Source: a virus. Taken from it: DNA of 39,025 nucleotides. The stretch spans positions 1 to 39,025 of IMG/VR virus record IMGVR_UViG_3300037189_015020; one strand, written 5' to 3'. The position numbers and the translations under genes were made by a program. The notes under the pieces were generated by a model. It saw only the letters and a program-made list of their open reading frames with translations, made no database searches and was not told the origin of the DNA. Shown one piece after another: positions 16,083 through 24,956 of this stretch (positions within the stretch are counted from its first letter, which is position 1; the number at the start of each line of letters is the position of its first letter).

Positions 16083-16542
16083 GTTATTTGCTTTTCTTAG
16101 TAATTTATTTAGTGATAATAGACCATATGTAAATGAAACTATTGCTCAAGATAAAAAAGAAACAAATACTATTTGTGCAAAACACGATGTAGAAACTGTA
16201 AAAGAAGAAGCAGTAGAAGAAATTACTGAAGGTATTAAAGAAAGTCCAATGACTAGTACCGATGAATTGTTAATAGATGAAAAAGAATTTAATCATGTAT
16301 TTTTTAGTACAATGAGTGATTCAGGAACAATTATAACATGTTCATATGTTACACATACACTTGATTTAGATAATACCAAAGGTATAAAAGAAAGAAAATT
16401 AAAAAAAAGTAACACTAAAAAATATGATGCAGCTTTAACATTTGCAAGAAATAATAAAACTATTAATTTTCATATTGGTAGTTTTGATTCTATAGAAGAA
16501 GCACATAGAGCTAGACTTAATTATATACTAGATTTAATCTAA
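16066..16542 (+). CDS. Hypothetical protein with AP2-like C-terminus
   Basis: 158 residues. The N-terminus is short, basic and hydrophobic (MGKRFKLFAFLSNLF), then comes an acidic low-complexity stretch (residues 30-70). The last 45 residues show the strand-strand-strand-helix pattern of AP2/integrase-arm DNA-binding units: KKYDAALTFARNN, INFHIGSFDSIEEAHRAR. This suggests a small DNA-binding or accessory protein. It overlaps the MazG-type gene by 17 bases. A 25-base A/T gap follows, the only spacing of note in the plus-strand operon. Family assignment of the C-terminus is tentative. Confidence 0.6.
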   Translation: MGKRFKLFAFLSNLFSDNRPYVNETIAQDKKETNTICAKHDVETVKEEAVEEITEGIKESPMTSTDELLIDEKEFNHVFFSTMSDSGTIITCSYVTHTLDLDNTKGIKERKLKKSNTKKYDAALTFARNNKTINFHIGSFDSIEEAHRARLNYILDLI

Positions 16543-16567
16543 ACTATTAGTTTTAATAAAATAAAAA

Positions 16568-16942
16568 ATGATAACAATATATGAAGTATTAACTATAATT
16601 TTAATACATTGGTTTGCTGATTTTTTAATGCAAGATGAAAAATGGGCATTAGGTAAAAGTAAAAATTGGAATGATTTATTAAACCATACAGTTTTTTATT
16701 CTTTTATTTGGATATTTGGAATTATGTTTTTCTTATCTCCTGTAAAATCAATAATATTTGCAGGTATAACTTTTGTATTTCATACAGCTACAGATTATTT
16801 TACTAGTAGAATAGTAAGTAAAAAGTTTGAAAAAAAAGAATACGGATCAGCTATTCCTAATACTGGTGCATTTACTATAATTGGTATAGATCAAGTATTA
16901 CATTATGCTCAATTATTTTTAACCTATTTATATTTAAAATAA
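16568..16942 (+). CDS. DUF3307-type membrane protein
   Basis: 124 residues with three or four hydrophobic segments (about 4-22, 44-60, 64-80 and near the C-terminus), so an inner-membrane protein. The pattern HWFADFLMQDEKWAL, then LLNHTVFYSF, a central FHTATDYF and a final GIDQVLHYAQL matches the DUF3307 family, whose conserved H, D and Q residues line the helices. Function of the family is unknown; it occurs in many phages and bacteria. The ATG follows A-rich sequence (ttaataaaataaaaa) with no Shine-Dalgarno. Its stop shares a base with the next start (TAATG). Confidence 0.75.
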   Translation: MITIYEVLTIILIHWFADFLMQDEKWALGKSKNWNDLLNHTVFYSFIWIFGIMFFLSPVKSIIFAGITFVFHTATDYFTSRIVSKKFEKKEYGSAIPNTGAFTIIGIDQVLHYAQLFLTYLYLK

Positions 16943-17640
16943 TGCTAAAGTGTTTACATTTAAGTGATATACATGGGTTTCACGATCAGATTAATGTAAA
17001 AGGTTATTATGATTGTATATTTATTACAGGTGATGTAACTAATTCTAATGATACAAAAATTAATAAAGAAGAATTAGATAATTTTTTAGCTTGGATATAT
17101 AACTATAGACAACATGCTAAATATATTATTATGATTCCTGGTAATCATGATGTATCTATACCTCGTTTAGGTTTAAAAGATTATGTTGAAAGTTTTGGTA
17201 TTAAGTGTTTAATTAATGAAGAATTTGTAATTGAATTACCACATAAAAAATTTAAAGTATTTGGTAGTCCTTTTACACCTACTTATGGTAATAATTGGGC
17301 TTATAATTTAGATAGAAATAAATTATCTAAAGTATGGGAATTAATACCATTAGATACTGATATATTACTTACACATGGGCCACCTAAAGGTATATTAGAT
17401 TTATCTTATGATAAAAATAATAATTTAGAAATGTGTGGTGATAAATCTCTATTAAATAAAATTGAAACATTAAAACCTTATTTTGTAAATTTATTTGGTC
17501 ATATACATGATTGTAAAGATATTCAAAATTATGGTATGCTTCAAAAAGGACATAGAAGATTTTTTAATTCTGCAATGGTTAAAGATGGTAGATATGATTT
17601 AGGTTTAATACATGAAGGACAAAGTTTTTATGTTATCTGA
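16942..17640 (+). CDS. Metallophosphoesterase (calcineurin-like)
   Basis: 232 residues with all five blocks of the family: SDIHG (Asp9, His11), GDVTN (Asp31), GNHD (67-70), THGPP (144-148) and GHIH (186-189). The order and size fit the MPPED/UPF0046-like branch. It should hydrolyse phosphodiesters or phosphomonoesters with two metal ions; the natural substrate could be nucleic acid ends, cyclic nucleotides or a signalling nucleotide. It is translationally coupled to the membrane protein upstream (shared A of TAATG) and overlaps the zinc-finger protein downstream. An anti-defence role against cyclic-nucleotide signalling is conceivable but not supported by sequence alone. Confidence 0.88.
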   Translation: MLKCLHLSDIHGFHDQINVKGYYDCIFITGDVTNSNDTKINKEELDNFLAWIYNYRQHAKYIIMIPGNHDVSIPRLGLKDYVESFGIKCLINEEFVIELPHKKFKVFGSPFTPTYGNNWAYNLDRNKLSKVWELIPLDTDILLTHGPPKGILDLSYDKNNNLEMCGDKSLLNKIETLKPYFVNLFGHIHDCKDIQNYGMLQKGHRRFFNSAMVKDGRYDLGLIHEGQSFYVI

Positions 17641-17872
17641 TAATTTTAAAAATTGTTTTAATTGTGGTAGAAAATATCCTTTATTTTTATTTAAAAAAAA
17701 TAATAGAAAATATCAAAGACCACAAATGAAAAATAGAGTTTATAACTGTAGATTCTGTGAAGCTACTATATGTTATAAAAAAGAAAAAGAAATTCGATTA
17801 ATTGATGGTAAGTTTGAAGTTATACACTTTGAACCTACCATTTTTAATTGGTTAAAAAAATTTACTGAATAA
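17630..17872 (+). CDS. Small zinc-ribbon protein
   Basis: 80 residues from ATG 17630 (86 from ATG 17612). I favour 17630 because it leaves only an 11-base overlap with the phosphoesterase and removes six residues without motif value. Two cysteine pairs, CFNCGRK and CRFCEATIC, separated by about 30 basic residues, suggest a zinc ribbon that binds nucleic acid or a protein. The rest is basic and aromatic. No enzyme motif. Similar short zinc proteins are frequent in phage replication regions. Confidence 0.65.
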   Translation: MLSDNFKNCFNCGRKYPLFLFKKNNRKYQRPQMKNRVYNCRFCEATICYKKEKEIRLIDGKFEVIHFEPTIFNWLKKFTE

Positions 17873-17873
17873 A

Positions 17874-18362
17874 TTGAGTAAACAATTATTTTTAGACGTT
17901 GAAACTACTGATTTAAATCCTATTCTAGGTAACATAAAAGAATTAGGATATATTTACAGACTTAATGGTAAAATTAAGAAACGAAAACTATACAAGGGAA
18001 CAGAGAGAAAAATATACACTAGTTTTCTTTCTGATTTAGACTCTATGGTTGATAGATATGATGTTAATGATAAATTACATCTTATAGGTTATAACGTTAG
18101 ATTTGATGAAGATTGGTTAAGAAGTATGTTTGGAAGAAATCGTAATGATTTTTATGGTTCATATATGTTTAATCCATCAATTGATGTTATGCAAATGGCA
18201 GGTTTTTATTTTATGAATAAAAGAAAAAGACCTGAAAATTTTAAATTGATTACATTATTAGAATTTTTTAAAATTCCTTTTGATGCTAATAAATTACATT
18301 CTGCTCTATATGATGCAGAAAAAACAAAAATACTATTTGACATATTAAAAAATAAAATATAA
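17874..18362 (+). CDS. DnaQ-like 3'-5' exonuclease (DEDDh)
   Basis: 162 residues. ExoI is FLDVETT with Asp8 and Glu10, ExoII is GYNVRFDEDWL with Asp78, and ExoIII is HSALYDAEKT with His142 and Asp147, so the full DEDDh set is present. The start is TTG (17874), one base after the upstream TAA; the next in-frame start would remove ExoI. It probably proofreads or trims DNA (no polymerase is in this window), or degrades RNA. The stop shares a base with the next ATG. Length is that of a stand-alone exonuclease domain. Confidence 0.88.
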   Translation: MSKQLFLDVETTDLNPILGNIKELGYIYRLNGKIKKRKLYKGTERKIYTSFLSDLDSMVDRYDVNDKLHLIGYNVRFDEDWLRSMFGRNRNDFYGSYMFNPSIDVMQMAGFYFMNKRKRPENFKLITLLEFFKIPFDANKLHSALYDAEKTKILFDILKNKI

Positions 18363-18604
18363 TGAAAAATAAAAACAAAATGAAAATTAAATCATACAAC
18401 ATTTCAAGTAAATCTGTTGTAAGTAAAAAGAAAGTAACTAAAACTGCTACAACTTCAAGAAAAGAAAAATACATTTCTAAGAACAAATCAGGTACATATC
18501 GAGTAAGAATTAGACGAAATAATAATTCTTATGATATGTCTTTTCATACGTTAACAGCAGCACGTAATTACAAAAAACAAATACTCGCTAACTTAGGTGA
18601 GTAA
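18362..18604 (+). CDS. Small basic AP2-like DNA-binding protein
   Basis: 80 residues. The first 35 are strongly basic and unstructured (many K, S and T). The last 45 (KYISKNKSGTYRVRIRRNNN, SFHTLTAARNYKKQ) have the three-strand-plus-helix pattern of AP2 or integrase arm-binding domains, with the G-x-Y-R-V-R-I strand well kept. It is the last gene of the plus-strand block, immediately before the terminator. Such proteins may be nucleoid-like or regulatory. It is related in pattern to the C-terminus of the protein at 16066-16542. Confidence 0.7.
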   Translation: MKNKNKMKIKSYNISSKSVVSKKKVTKTATTSRKEKYISKNKSGTYRVRIRRNNNSYDMSFHTLTAARNYKKQILANLGE

Positions 18605-18621
18605 TTTTACAATTAAACAAT

Positions 18622-18648
18622 AAAAAAGGGGCGTTATGCCCCTTTTTT
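18622..18648. terminator. Bidirectional intrinsic terminator
   Basis: A perfect 11-bp inverted repeat: six A then GGGGC, loop GTTAT, then GCCCC and six T. It lies 18 bases after the last plus-strand stop and 21 bases before the last minus-strand stop. Because the A-run becomes a U-run on the other strand, it can end transcription from both sides, as expected between convergent operons. The GC-only core stands out in this AT-rich DNA. The whole 64-base gap 18605-18668 contains nothing else that I can see. Confidence 0.92.
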
Positions 18649-18668
18649 TACGACCCAATATTCAAATT

Positions 18669-21600
18669 TTATTTTGTAGGATCTAATGGAGAAAACAATT
18701 GCAATGCATTGTTTTTTAAATAATCATTTTTATATTCTGGGTTACGCATTTCAACTACATTTTTAAGAATAGGAATCATTTTTATTAATCCTTTTTCCCA
18801 ATTTTCGTAACCTTCGTACATACCTTTTTCAACTTGTTTACCATCAAATACAGAAAATAAGAAATCTTGTATCTTAATTATACCATCAGTAGATGCTGAA
18901 GGTGATTTTAATAAAGATATAATTTCAGTTGGATTAATAAAAGAAGAATGCTCTAACAATACTCTAGTAGATGTATATGCAAACATGTTTACAGTCCAAT
19001 CATCTTCATCATCAGCTGCTGCTTGTAATAATCCCCATATAACTGCTATACCTGTTAATATAGCTAAATCATACATAGTTCTTTGTACACCTAATTTTTC
19101 TTCTTTAGATAAGTTATTCCATATTGCCGATTTAAATTTAATCATTAAAGTTTTTTCAGCAATCATTTCTTTTATTATACTATTCATCATTATAAATGAT
19201 GCTCTATAATATCCTATATCTTCTTTATTTGTAGTATAATCAAATTGTTTATTTTTAAAACGTCTATCTATTCCAACAATTAACCAGTTTCTATGTACTA
19301 ATAGTGTTTGAGCTAATACATTAGAAAATGCTTTACCTTTATCTACATCAGTTATTCTACCATCTACAAGATTGGATAAATAATCAATTTTAAGTTGTAG
19401 TTTAATAATATCATTTTCATTAACATCTAACTTAGTAGTTAGTTTACCATTTTCAATAATAAAGTTTTCGTAGTAATTAGGGAGTTTATTAAACTCTTCT
19501 AATGTTAAACCATGTGCTTCTATTTTATCTATTGTAACTAATCTCCCATTATGTATTTTATTAGACATCATTAATGCTATAGCTGTTTCAGCTTTAATTG
19601 AATATTCACCTATTTCAAAAGGTAACATAGCACTAGAATCATTTGCTAAATATCTAATAACTCTATTTTTATCTACGTTTCTAAAAAACGTATTCATATC
19701 AAATACATTATTATGTAATAGTATTCGATGCATTTTATTTTGAGGATTACTAGATTTAGCATCTAAGTAAACACTTGGTAAATTCATTTTAAGTTCCCAT
19801 TTAGCTTTACCTAATGTTTGTTTACTAACATTCAAATGAACTAATGCTTCTGTTGCAATATCTATTTTAGCTTTTATAGTGTTGGATATAGCAGATATAA
19901 AATTACCACCTAAGTTAACGTTACGTATATAACCATTAAACTTTTGTACAATTTTAGATACATCAACGTTTTTATCAAATATTTGTCTTATTATTTTTTC
20001 TGTTTTAATAGAATAAATATTTCTATCAATTAGATTTTTAATAGTTTGATAATCATTTGATTCAGCACCTTTTTTACCTTTACCAACTGCATATCTTTTT
20101 TTCTCAAATCTTCTAAGTATAAGGTTAGCATCATATGATACTTTAGACATTACTTCATAGTTTTTACTCATTTCAGTAAATGCAATACTTATGTAATTTA
20201 AGTCTTTAGATGCATTAGGTATTTTTTGGAAAAAGTTTATAGGTACATATTTAATTTCGTTACCAAAATAATCAGTTCTAATATCACCATATTCTTGAAT
20301 ATCTTCTGGTTTAATTCTAACTCCATCTTTTACAATATCTAAAAATCCTTTACCTTGTGACCAAGCATCTAAGAAGTTTTGAGATATTTGTGGTAACTTA
20401 TATAAATTAGTATTTATACCAGTGTAATAATCATATCTGTTATATTTTTTTGGTAATCTTGCTAAGTCTTCTTTTCTTATATCTAATAGAAGGTTATAAT
20501 AATTTTTTACATCTTCAGAAAGAGAATTAAATTTAGGATTTAACCATTTACTATTTAACTTTAATGGAAATAAATCAGGTGATGCTTCTATAATTTGATC
20601 TTTTTGTCTAAAGAAATTATCTGTTAATTTTGAACCATCAGCAAATGTATAATTCTCTTTTGCAAAGTTTATCTTCCAAGAGAAATATGGAGCTTTTTCA
20701 TTTACACCATTATTATCATCTTCTAATGAATTAACAAATTCTCTCACTGATTTGTAATCTTTTATATTACGTCCTAGTTCTGTAGCATATTGAGTTAAAA
20801 ACTTTAATTCTTCTTTTCTTTCATGGGATTTAAATTCATTAAGTTTATATTCTTGAATTAAATATAATTCACCATCTACGTCTTCTATAAGTTCATCAGT
20901 ATTAAAATTACCTTTAATCTTATTATATGCTTCTAGTATTTCTAAACCTTTTTTATTTTTGTGATTTTCAACAACTTTTAAAGACTTAGCTACAATATTA
21001 GCAAGTGTACGTATTACATTATTAGATGAATATCTAGCGCTTCCTAAAAATAATCTAAACCAAGATGAATCAACAGTAGTTTTATTTTCATACATATTAG
21101 TTAACATATCATCAACTGTATATGGTACATCATATTCTTCTACTGCTTCAGTTAATACGTTACGCATTACTATTTTTTCCCATTTTTCATAATAACCTTG
21201 TAAAGTCATTATTTCAGAACGTTGCTCTTTTAACTTAGCTATTTCTTTATCAAATTTAATTGTATCTAAATCTTCAAGATAAGATATAACGTCATTTAAT
21301 GCAGAAGAATAATTATGTGTAAATATATAAATATCATCGAGCATTTCTGCAGTAATAGCAAAATTATCTCTGTTTAATTTAAATCTATTAATTAATGAAT
21401 CATTAGCTTCAGCAATATCTGTTGTAAAACCTAATAAATCTTTATCTATTTGTTTAGATAGTTCTTTTAATACAGTATTTGGATCATTGTTAGCTATTGC
21501 ACTTTTAATAACATCTAATCGTTTTGTTTCAACCATACCAGTTTCATCAACTGAGCTAGATGAATTGATAGTTTTTAATATATTTCTATTTTTACTTTGT

Positions 21601-24467
21601 ATTTTTTGTCTTCTGTTATCTACAACATTATAAATAGTTTCTAATAATTCTTTTTCATTATTAGGTATAGATGCTAACTTTAAATCATCAGTAAGATTGT
21701 TAGTGTTACCTTTCATTGTATTATTCAAAATAGAATATGCTATTTTCTTATTTATAGCCTCTATTTCTTGCTTATAATACTTATTTGATGTAATCGTATT
21801 AATTACACGTAGAAAGTTTCTATATATAGCGTTAAATGTTGATTTAAGTACATTGTCTGTTGAATTAAAATTAGATTTAATAGCTTTAGCTAATTCTTTA
21901 CCTAATACTTCTTTAAGTAATTTATTTCTATCACCCATGTATAGCTCATAATAACTTTCACCTAAAGCATCTTTTAATGATTCAGATGATGGTATTAATC
22001 GCATTAATCTTCTTACATGAGGATTATTATCTCCAAGTAATTCAATAGCAAAGTGAGCTACTTCTTCAGTAAATACATCTTCAGAACTATTAGAATCTAA
22101 TTCAATTAATTTAGATAGTATATTAGCTATACCATCTACTTTCATACCGTTTAATTTAAGATTATCAATAACTTTAACATCAATACCATATTTTTCACAA
22201 AATTCTTTTAACATTGAAGTTAATTCATTATCTGAATATCTTTCTGTACTAGGTAAAGCTTCATCAAATAATCTTTTTTGACCATTTGCTTTATCTTCTA
22301 TTTCCCAAGAGTATAAAGTAGATTGTCCTAATTGAGTGAATTTAACAAAATAAGAAGTATTGTTTAATCTATTATATTTTTCAACATTCTTTTTTACATT
22401 AATAGTTTGTTGATTAGACAAATGTTTACTATTTAACCCAAATTCTTTTCTTAAAGATGGTTGAGCTAATGTATTATTTGTGTATTCTTCAAATCTTTTA
22501 TAATTTTCTAAATTATTATTTATAATTTGTGTAGCTAAACTAAATGCCTGATTATAAAAAGAATCTGATTTTTTAACTTTTATAATAGATAATATTTTAT
22601 CAAATATATTTTCAAATAGATTTTTATAATTTCTAACTTTATTTAAAGGTGCTACTTCTTGTAATGCTTTTATAAACTTAGCATCTGTAAACAAACCTAC
22701 TATAAATTCATCAATATCAGTAAGTGCATAATAATCATCTTTATTTAAATTAGATAATGCATGATTATATAATCTTCTAAAAGCAATAGCTTCATTTGAA
22801 TTTTCTTTTACAGTATAATATGTTATATAATGTAATGCTTCATGTAACAAAGTATTTTCAAATGAATGTTTAAAATTAGCAAATTCAGCTATACTAATAT
22901 CTAATGTATTAGGATTAAATATACCTGCTGCATTAATAACATCACCTTGTGAATTACTAACATCAATAGCACTATCTGGTATTAAATTAACAACAGTATC
23001 TTCAGGTAAGTATTTTAATATATTATCTGCTAACTCACTTAATTTATAATCAGATTTTGATATTTTATTTAATACATCTTTTAAATTTGCTTGATTTTGA
23101 CCATTAAAATATTTTTCTTTCAGATCACTTGATTGATTATTAGATTGTTCAGTACTTTGTTTATCAAGTAATACTGGTACATCATTAACTTCATTTAAAA
23201 TAACCTCATTCCAAGTATTACCATATTCGTCAGTAATCTTATTTACAGTATAATTCTTTTTAAGAATATTAGTTAAAGTATTTTCATAAAAATTATAAAT
23301 AGGTTTTAAAGCACCAAAACCTTCTTTTTCAACTCTTTCTAGTTCTTGTTTAAGTTGGTTTATTTCTCTTTGTATTCCAATATTAAAATCTTTTTCATCA
23401 CCAATATTAAATGGGTCATTTTTGTCAAATTTTTCATTTTCAAGTTCTTTAATTCTATTTTCTTTTTCTTTTTTAAATTCTTCTAAAGTAGTATGACCTT
23501 CAACTTTACTAGCTGTATTACCACTAGGAAATAATACTTTTTCATAACCTTTGTTAATAGTATCCTGTATAATAGATTTAACGAAGAATGTTACCCAGTT
23601 ATTGTCTTTATTTAAAAGTTGTAAAAATTGATTTTTAATTTTTATTTCAATCGGATTATACATTATATCCGTAGATAATAAAAAATTTTCATTTCTACTT
23701 TTTTGAAATAAATCAGATTGTACTTCTAGTATTCTACGGGTTTTAGTGTTTTTTGTAAATTTAGCAATATCTTCTTCTGGCATATTTAGTAATTGAGCAG
23801 ATGTAAGACCTAAAGAAACACCATCTAGTTTATCATCACTTCTAAACCAACCAATACCATTATCTGTAGCAAATTGAGCATGACCTTTAATACCAGGTGT
23901 AATTAATGGTGTAGCTATTTCTACTTCTATATAATTAGTGCCGCCTGGAACTGTTAGATTAGAATAAAAACTTGTAGATTTTCCTTTTATTTCATTAACA
24001 GCTTGTTCGCTAGTTTCTCCTGTAATTATATCAACCATTTCAGGTGACCATTCGTAGTTTTTATTTCCTTTAGCAATATTAATTTCAACAGGATAGTTAT
24101 ATGTTGAAGCAAATTCTATCATTAAATCATTAAATGATTGTCCATCATATAATGATTCTAATAACAATACTTGTTCTTTAGGTAAATTATATTTTGTATC
24201 TAATAATTTTTTAAAGAAATCTTTTTTGTTTTTATATTGTGTAAATAATTTATTAAATTCATTAAATCTATTAGATATGATATTTAATAATTTAAAATTA
24301 TAATCTACACTATTATTTGATAATGTATTATTCTTTAACTTATCAATTTGTTCATCTGATAAAAAATCATAATTGTTTAATGTAAAATAGTAATTAGCCT
24401 TTGTTTCACCAAAGGCCGTTACCATTTTCTTATATCTACTATCGTTTTTATTTGGACATATTAACAT
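18669..24467 (-). CDS. Giant polyvalent virion protein with zincin domain
   Basis: 1932 residues. Visible parts: residues 140-330, a barrel-type domain of phage polyvalent proteins (GGTNYIEVEI at 175-184, GHAQF at 195-199, EVQSD at 248-252, then GYEKVLFPSG); a zincin metalloprotease unit with HEALH (542-546) and a likely third ligand Glu587 in DIDEFIVG; a second, decayed zincin-like stretch EEVAHFAIELLGD (near 805); long helical regions; and a late hydrophobic helix (LAILTGIAVIWGLLQAA) near residue 1830. Large multi-domain proteins like this in crAss-like phages are packaged as cargo or ejection proteins. Here the protease may act on virion proteins or host targets. The ATG shares a base with the ferritin stop (TAATG), so the two are co-translated. 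It is the last gene of the minus-strand block and ends 21 bases from the terminator hairpin. Confidence 0.85.
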   Translation of the reverse strand: MLICPNKNDSRYKKMVTAFGETKANYYFTLNNYDFLSDEQIDKLKNNTLSNNSVDYNFKLLNIISNRFNEFNKLFTQYKNKKDFFKKLLDTKYNLPKEQVLLLESLYDGQSFNDLMIEFASTYNYPVEINIAKGNKNYEWSPEMVDIITGETSEQAVNEIKGKSTSFYSNLTVPGGTNYIEVEIATPLITPGIKGHAQFATDNGIGWFRSDDKLDGVSLGLTSAQLLNMPEEDIAKFTKNTKTRRILEVQSDLFQKSRNENFLLSTDIMYNPIEIKIKNQFLQLLNKDNNWVTFFVKSIIQDTINKGYEKVLFPSGNTASKVEGHTTLEEFKKEKENRIKELENEKFDKNDPFNIGDEKDFNIGIQREINQLKQELERVEKEGFGALKPIYNFYENTLTNILKKNYTVNKITDEYGNTWNEVILNEVNDVPVLLDKQSTEQSNNQSSDLKEKYFNGQNQANLKDVLNKISKSDYKLSELADNILKYLPEDTVVNLIPDSAIDVSNSQGDVINAAGIFNPNTLDISIAEFANFKHSFENTLLHEALHYITYYTVKENSNEAIAFRRLYNHALSNLNKDDYYALTDIDEFIVGLFTDAKFIKALQEVAPLNKVRNYKNLFENIFDKILSIIKVKKSDSFYNQAFSLATQIINNNLENYKRFEEYTNNTLAQPSLRKEFGLNSKHLSNQQTINVKKNVEKYNRLNNTSYFVKFTQLGQSTLYSWEIEDKANGQKRLFDEALPSTERYSDNELTSMLKEFCEKYGIDVKVIDNLKLNGMKVDGIANILSKLIELDSNSSEDVFTEEVAHFAIELLGDNNPHVRRLMRLIPSSESLKDALGESYYELYMGDRNKLLKEVLGKELAKAIKSNFNSTDNVLKSTFNAIYRNFLRVINTITSNKYYKQEIEAINKKIAYSILNNTMKGNTNNLTDDLKLASIPNNEKELLETIYNVVDNRRQKIQSKNRNILKTINSSSSVDETGMVETKRLDVIKSAIANNDPNTVLKELSKQIDKDLLGFTTDIAEANDSLINRFKLNRDNFAITAEMLDDIYIFTHNYSSALNDVISYLEDLDTIKFDKEIAKLKEQRSEIMTLQGYYEKWEKIVMRNVLTEAVEEYDVPYTVDDMLTNMYENKTTVDSSWFRLFLGSARYSSNNVIRTLANIVAKSLKVVENHKNKKGLEILEAYNKIKGNFNTDELIEDVDGELYLIQEYKLNEFKSHERKEELKFLTQYATELGRNIKDYKSVREFVNSLEDDNNGVNEKAPYFSWKINFAKENYTFADGSKLTDNFFRQKDQIIEASPDLFPLKLNSKWLNPKFNSLSEDVKNYYNLLLDIRKEDLARLPKKYNRYDYYTGINTNLYKLPQISQNFLDAWSQGKGFLDIVKDGVRIKPEDIQEYGDIRTDYFGNEIKYVPINFFQKIPNASKDLNYISIAFTEMSKNYEVMSKVSYDANLILRRFEKKRYAVGKGKKGAESNDYQTIKNLIDRNIYSIKTEKIIRQIFDKNVDVSKIVQKFNGYIRNVNLGGNFISAISNTIKAKIDIATEALVHLNVSKQTLGKAKWELKMNLPSVYLDAKSSNPQNKMHRILLHNNVFDMNTFFRNVDKNRVIRYLANDSSAMLPFEIGEYSIKAETAIALMMSNKIHNGRLVTIDKIEAHGLTLEEFNKLPNYYENFIIENGKLTTKLDVNENDIIKLQLKIDYLSNLVDGRITDVDKGKAFSNVLAQTLLVHRNWLIVGIDRRFKNKQFDYTTNKEDIGYYRASFIMMNSIIKEMIAEKTLMIKFKSAIWNNLSKEEKLGVQRTMYDLAILTGIAVIWGLLQAAADDEDDWTVNMFAYTSTRVLLEHSSFINPTEIISLLKSPSASTDGIIKIQDFLFSVFDGKQVEKGMYEGYENWEKGLIKMIPILKNVVEMRNPEYKNDYLKNNALQLFSPLDPTK

Positions 24468-24955
24468 TATAGTAAGCTTTTTAAATCGTTATCAATCATT
24501 TTTAATGCTATTTTATCACCACCATAAGTATCTAACTTATCTACTAGTGTTTGAGCTTTATTAAGCTCTTCTAATTGTTCTTTACAATATCTAATAGCTA
24601 ATTGATATAATATATGATTATTCATTTTAATAGCAGCAATAGCTAAATCATTACATTGTTTTGTAATCATTTCTTCATGTTTATAAGTTTCACTTATTAC
24701 ATCTATTAAAGATGAACAATTACATTCTGGTTTTGGAATTTCTTTTAATTCAGGTGTAACACCATATGATAAAAGATAATTTTTAGCCCATTCAGCGTGT
24801 TCCATTTCTTCATCTGAATATTTTTGCCAGAGTTTAGGGGCATTTTCATACCCCATATTCTCTAAACAAAGTGCAAAATAATGATATATTCTACTTGAAT
24901 ATTCTTCTTGTTGAATTCTATAATTCAATAATTTAATTGTTTCTTCATTAATCAT
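24467..24955 (-). CDS. Ferritin (FtnA-like, non-haem)
   Basis: 162 residues, almost the length of bacterial FtnA (about 165), four-helix bundle plus short fifth helix. The ferroxidase ligands fall at the same numbers as in E. coli FtnA: Glu17, Tyr24, Glu50 and His53 (in DEEMEHAEW), Glu94 (KHEEM), Gln127 and Glu130 (KEQLEE). The third-site residues Glu49, Glu126 and Glu129 are also present. It should therefore oxidise Fe(II) with oxygen or peroxide and store iron in a 24-mer. Dps is less likely because its ligands lie at subunit interfaces in a different pattern. The gene sits between two giant virion genes, coupled to both: two bases (24956 and the first base of context) from the upstream stop and TAATG with the downstream start. 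Late expression and possible presence in virions follow from location only. Confidence 0.9.
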   Translation of the reverse strand: MINEETIKLLNYRIQQEEYSSRIYHYFALCLENMGYENAPKLWQKYSDEEMEHAEWAKNYLLSYGVTPELKEIPKPECNCSSLIDVISETYKHEEMITKQCNDLAIAAIKMNNHILYQLAIRYCKEQLEELNKAQTLVDKLDTYGGDKIALKMIDNDLKSLL

Positions 24956-24956
24956 T

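Noticed and set aside
24467-24955. Dps rather than ferritin.
   Set aside because: The ligands match the intrasubunit four-helix-bundle diiron site of FtnA; the Dps interface ligand pattern is not seen.
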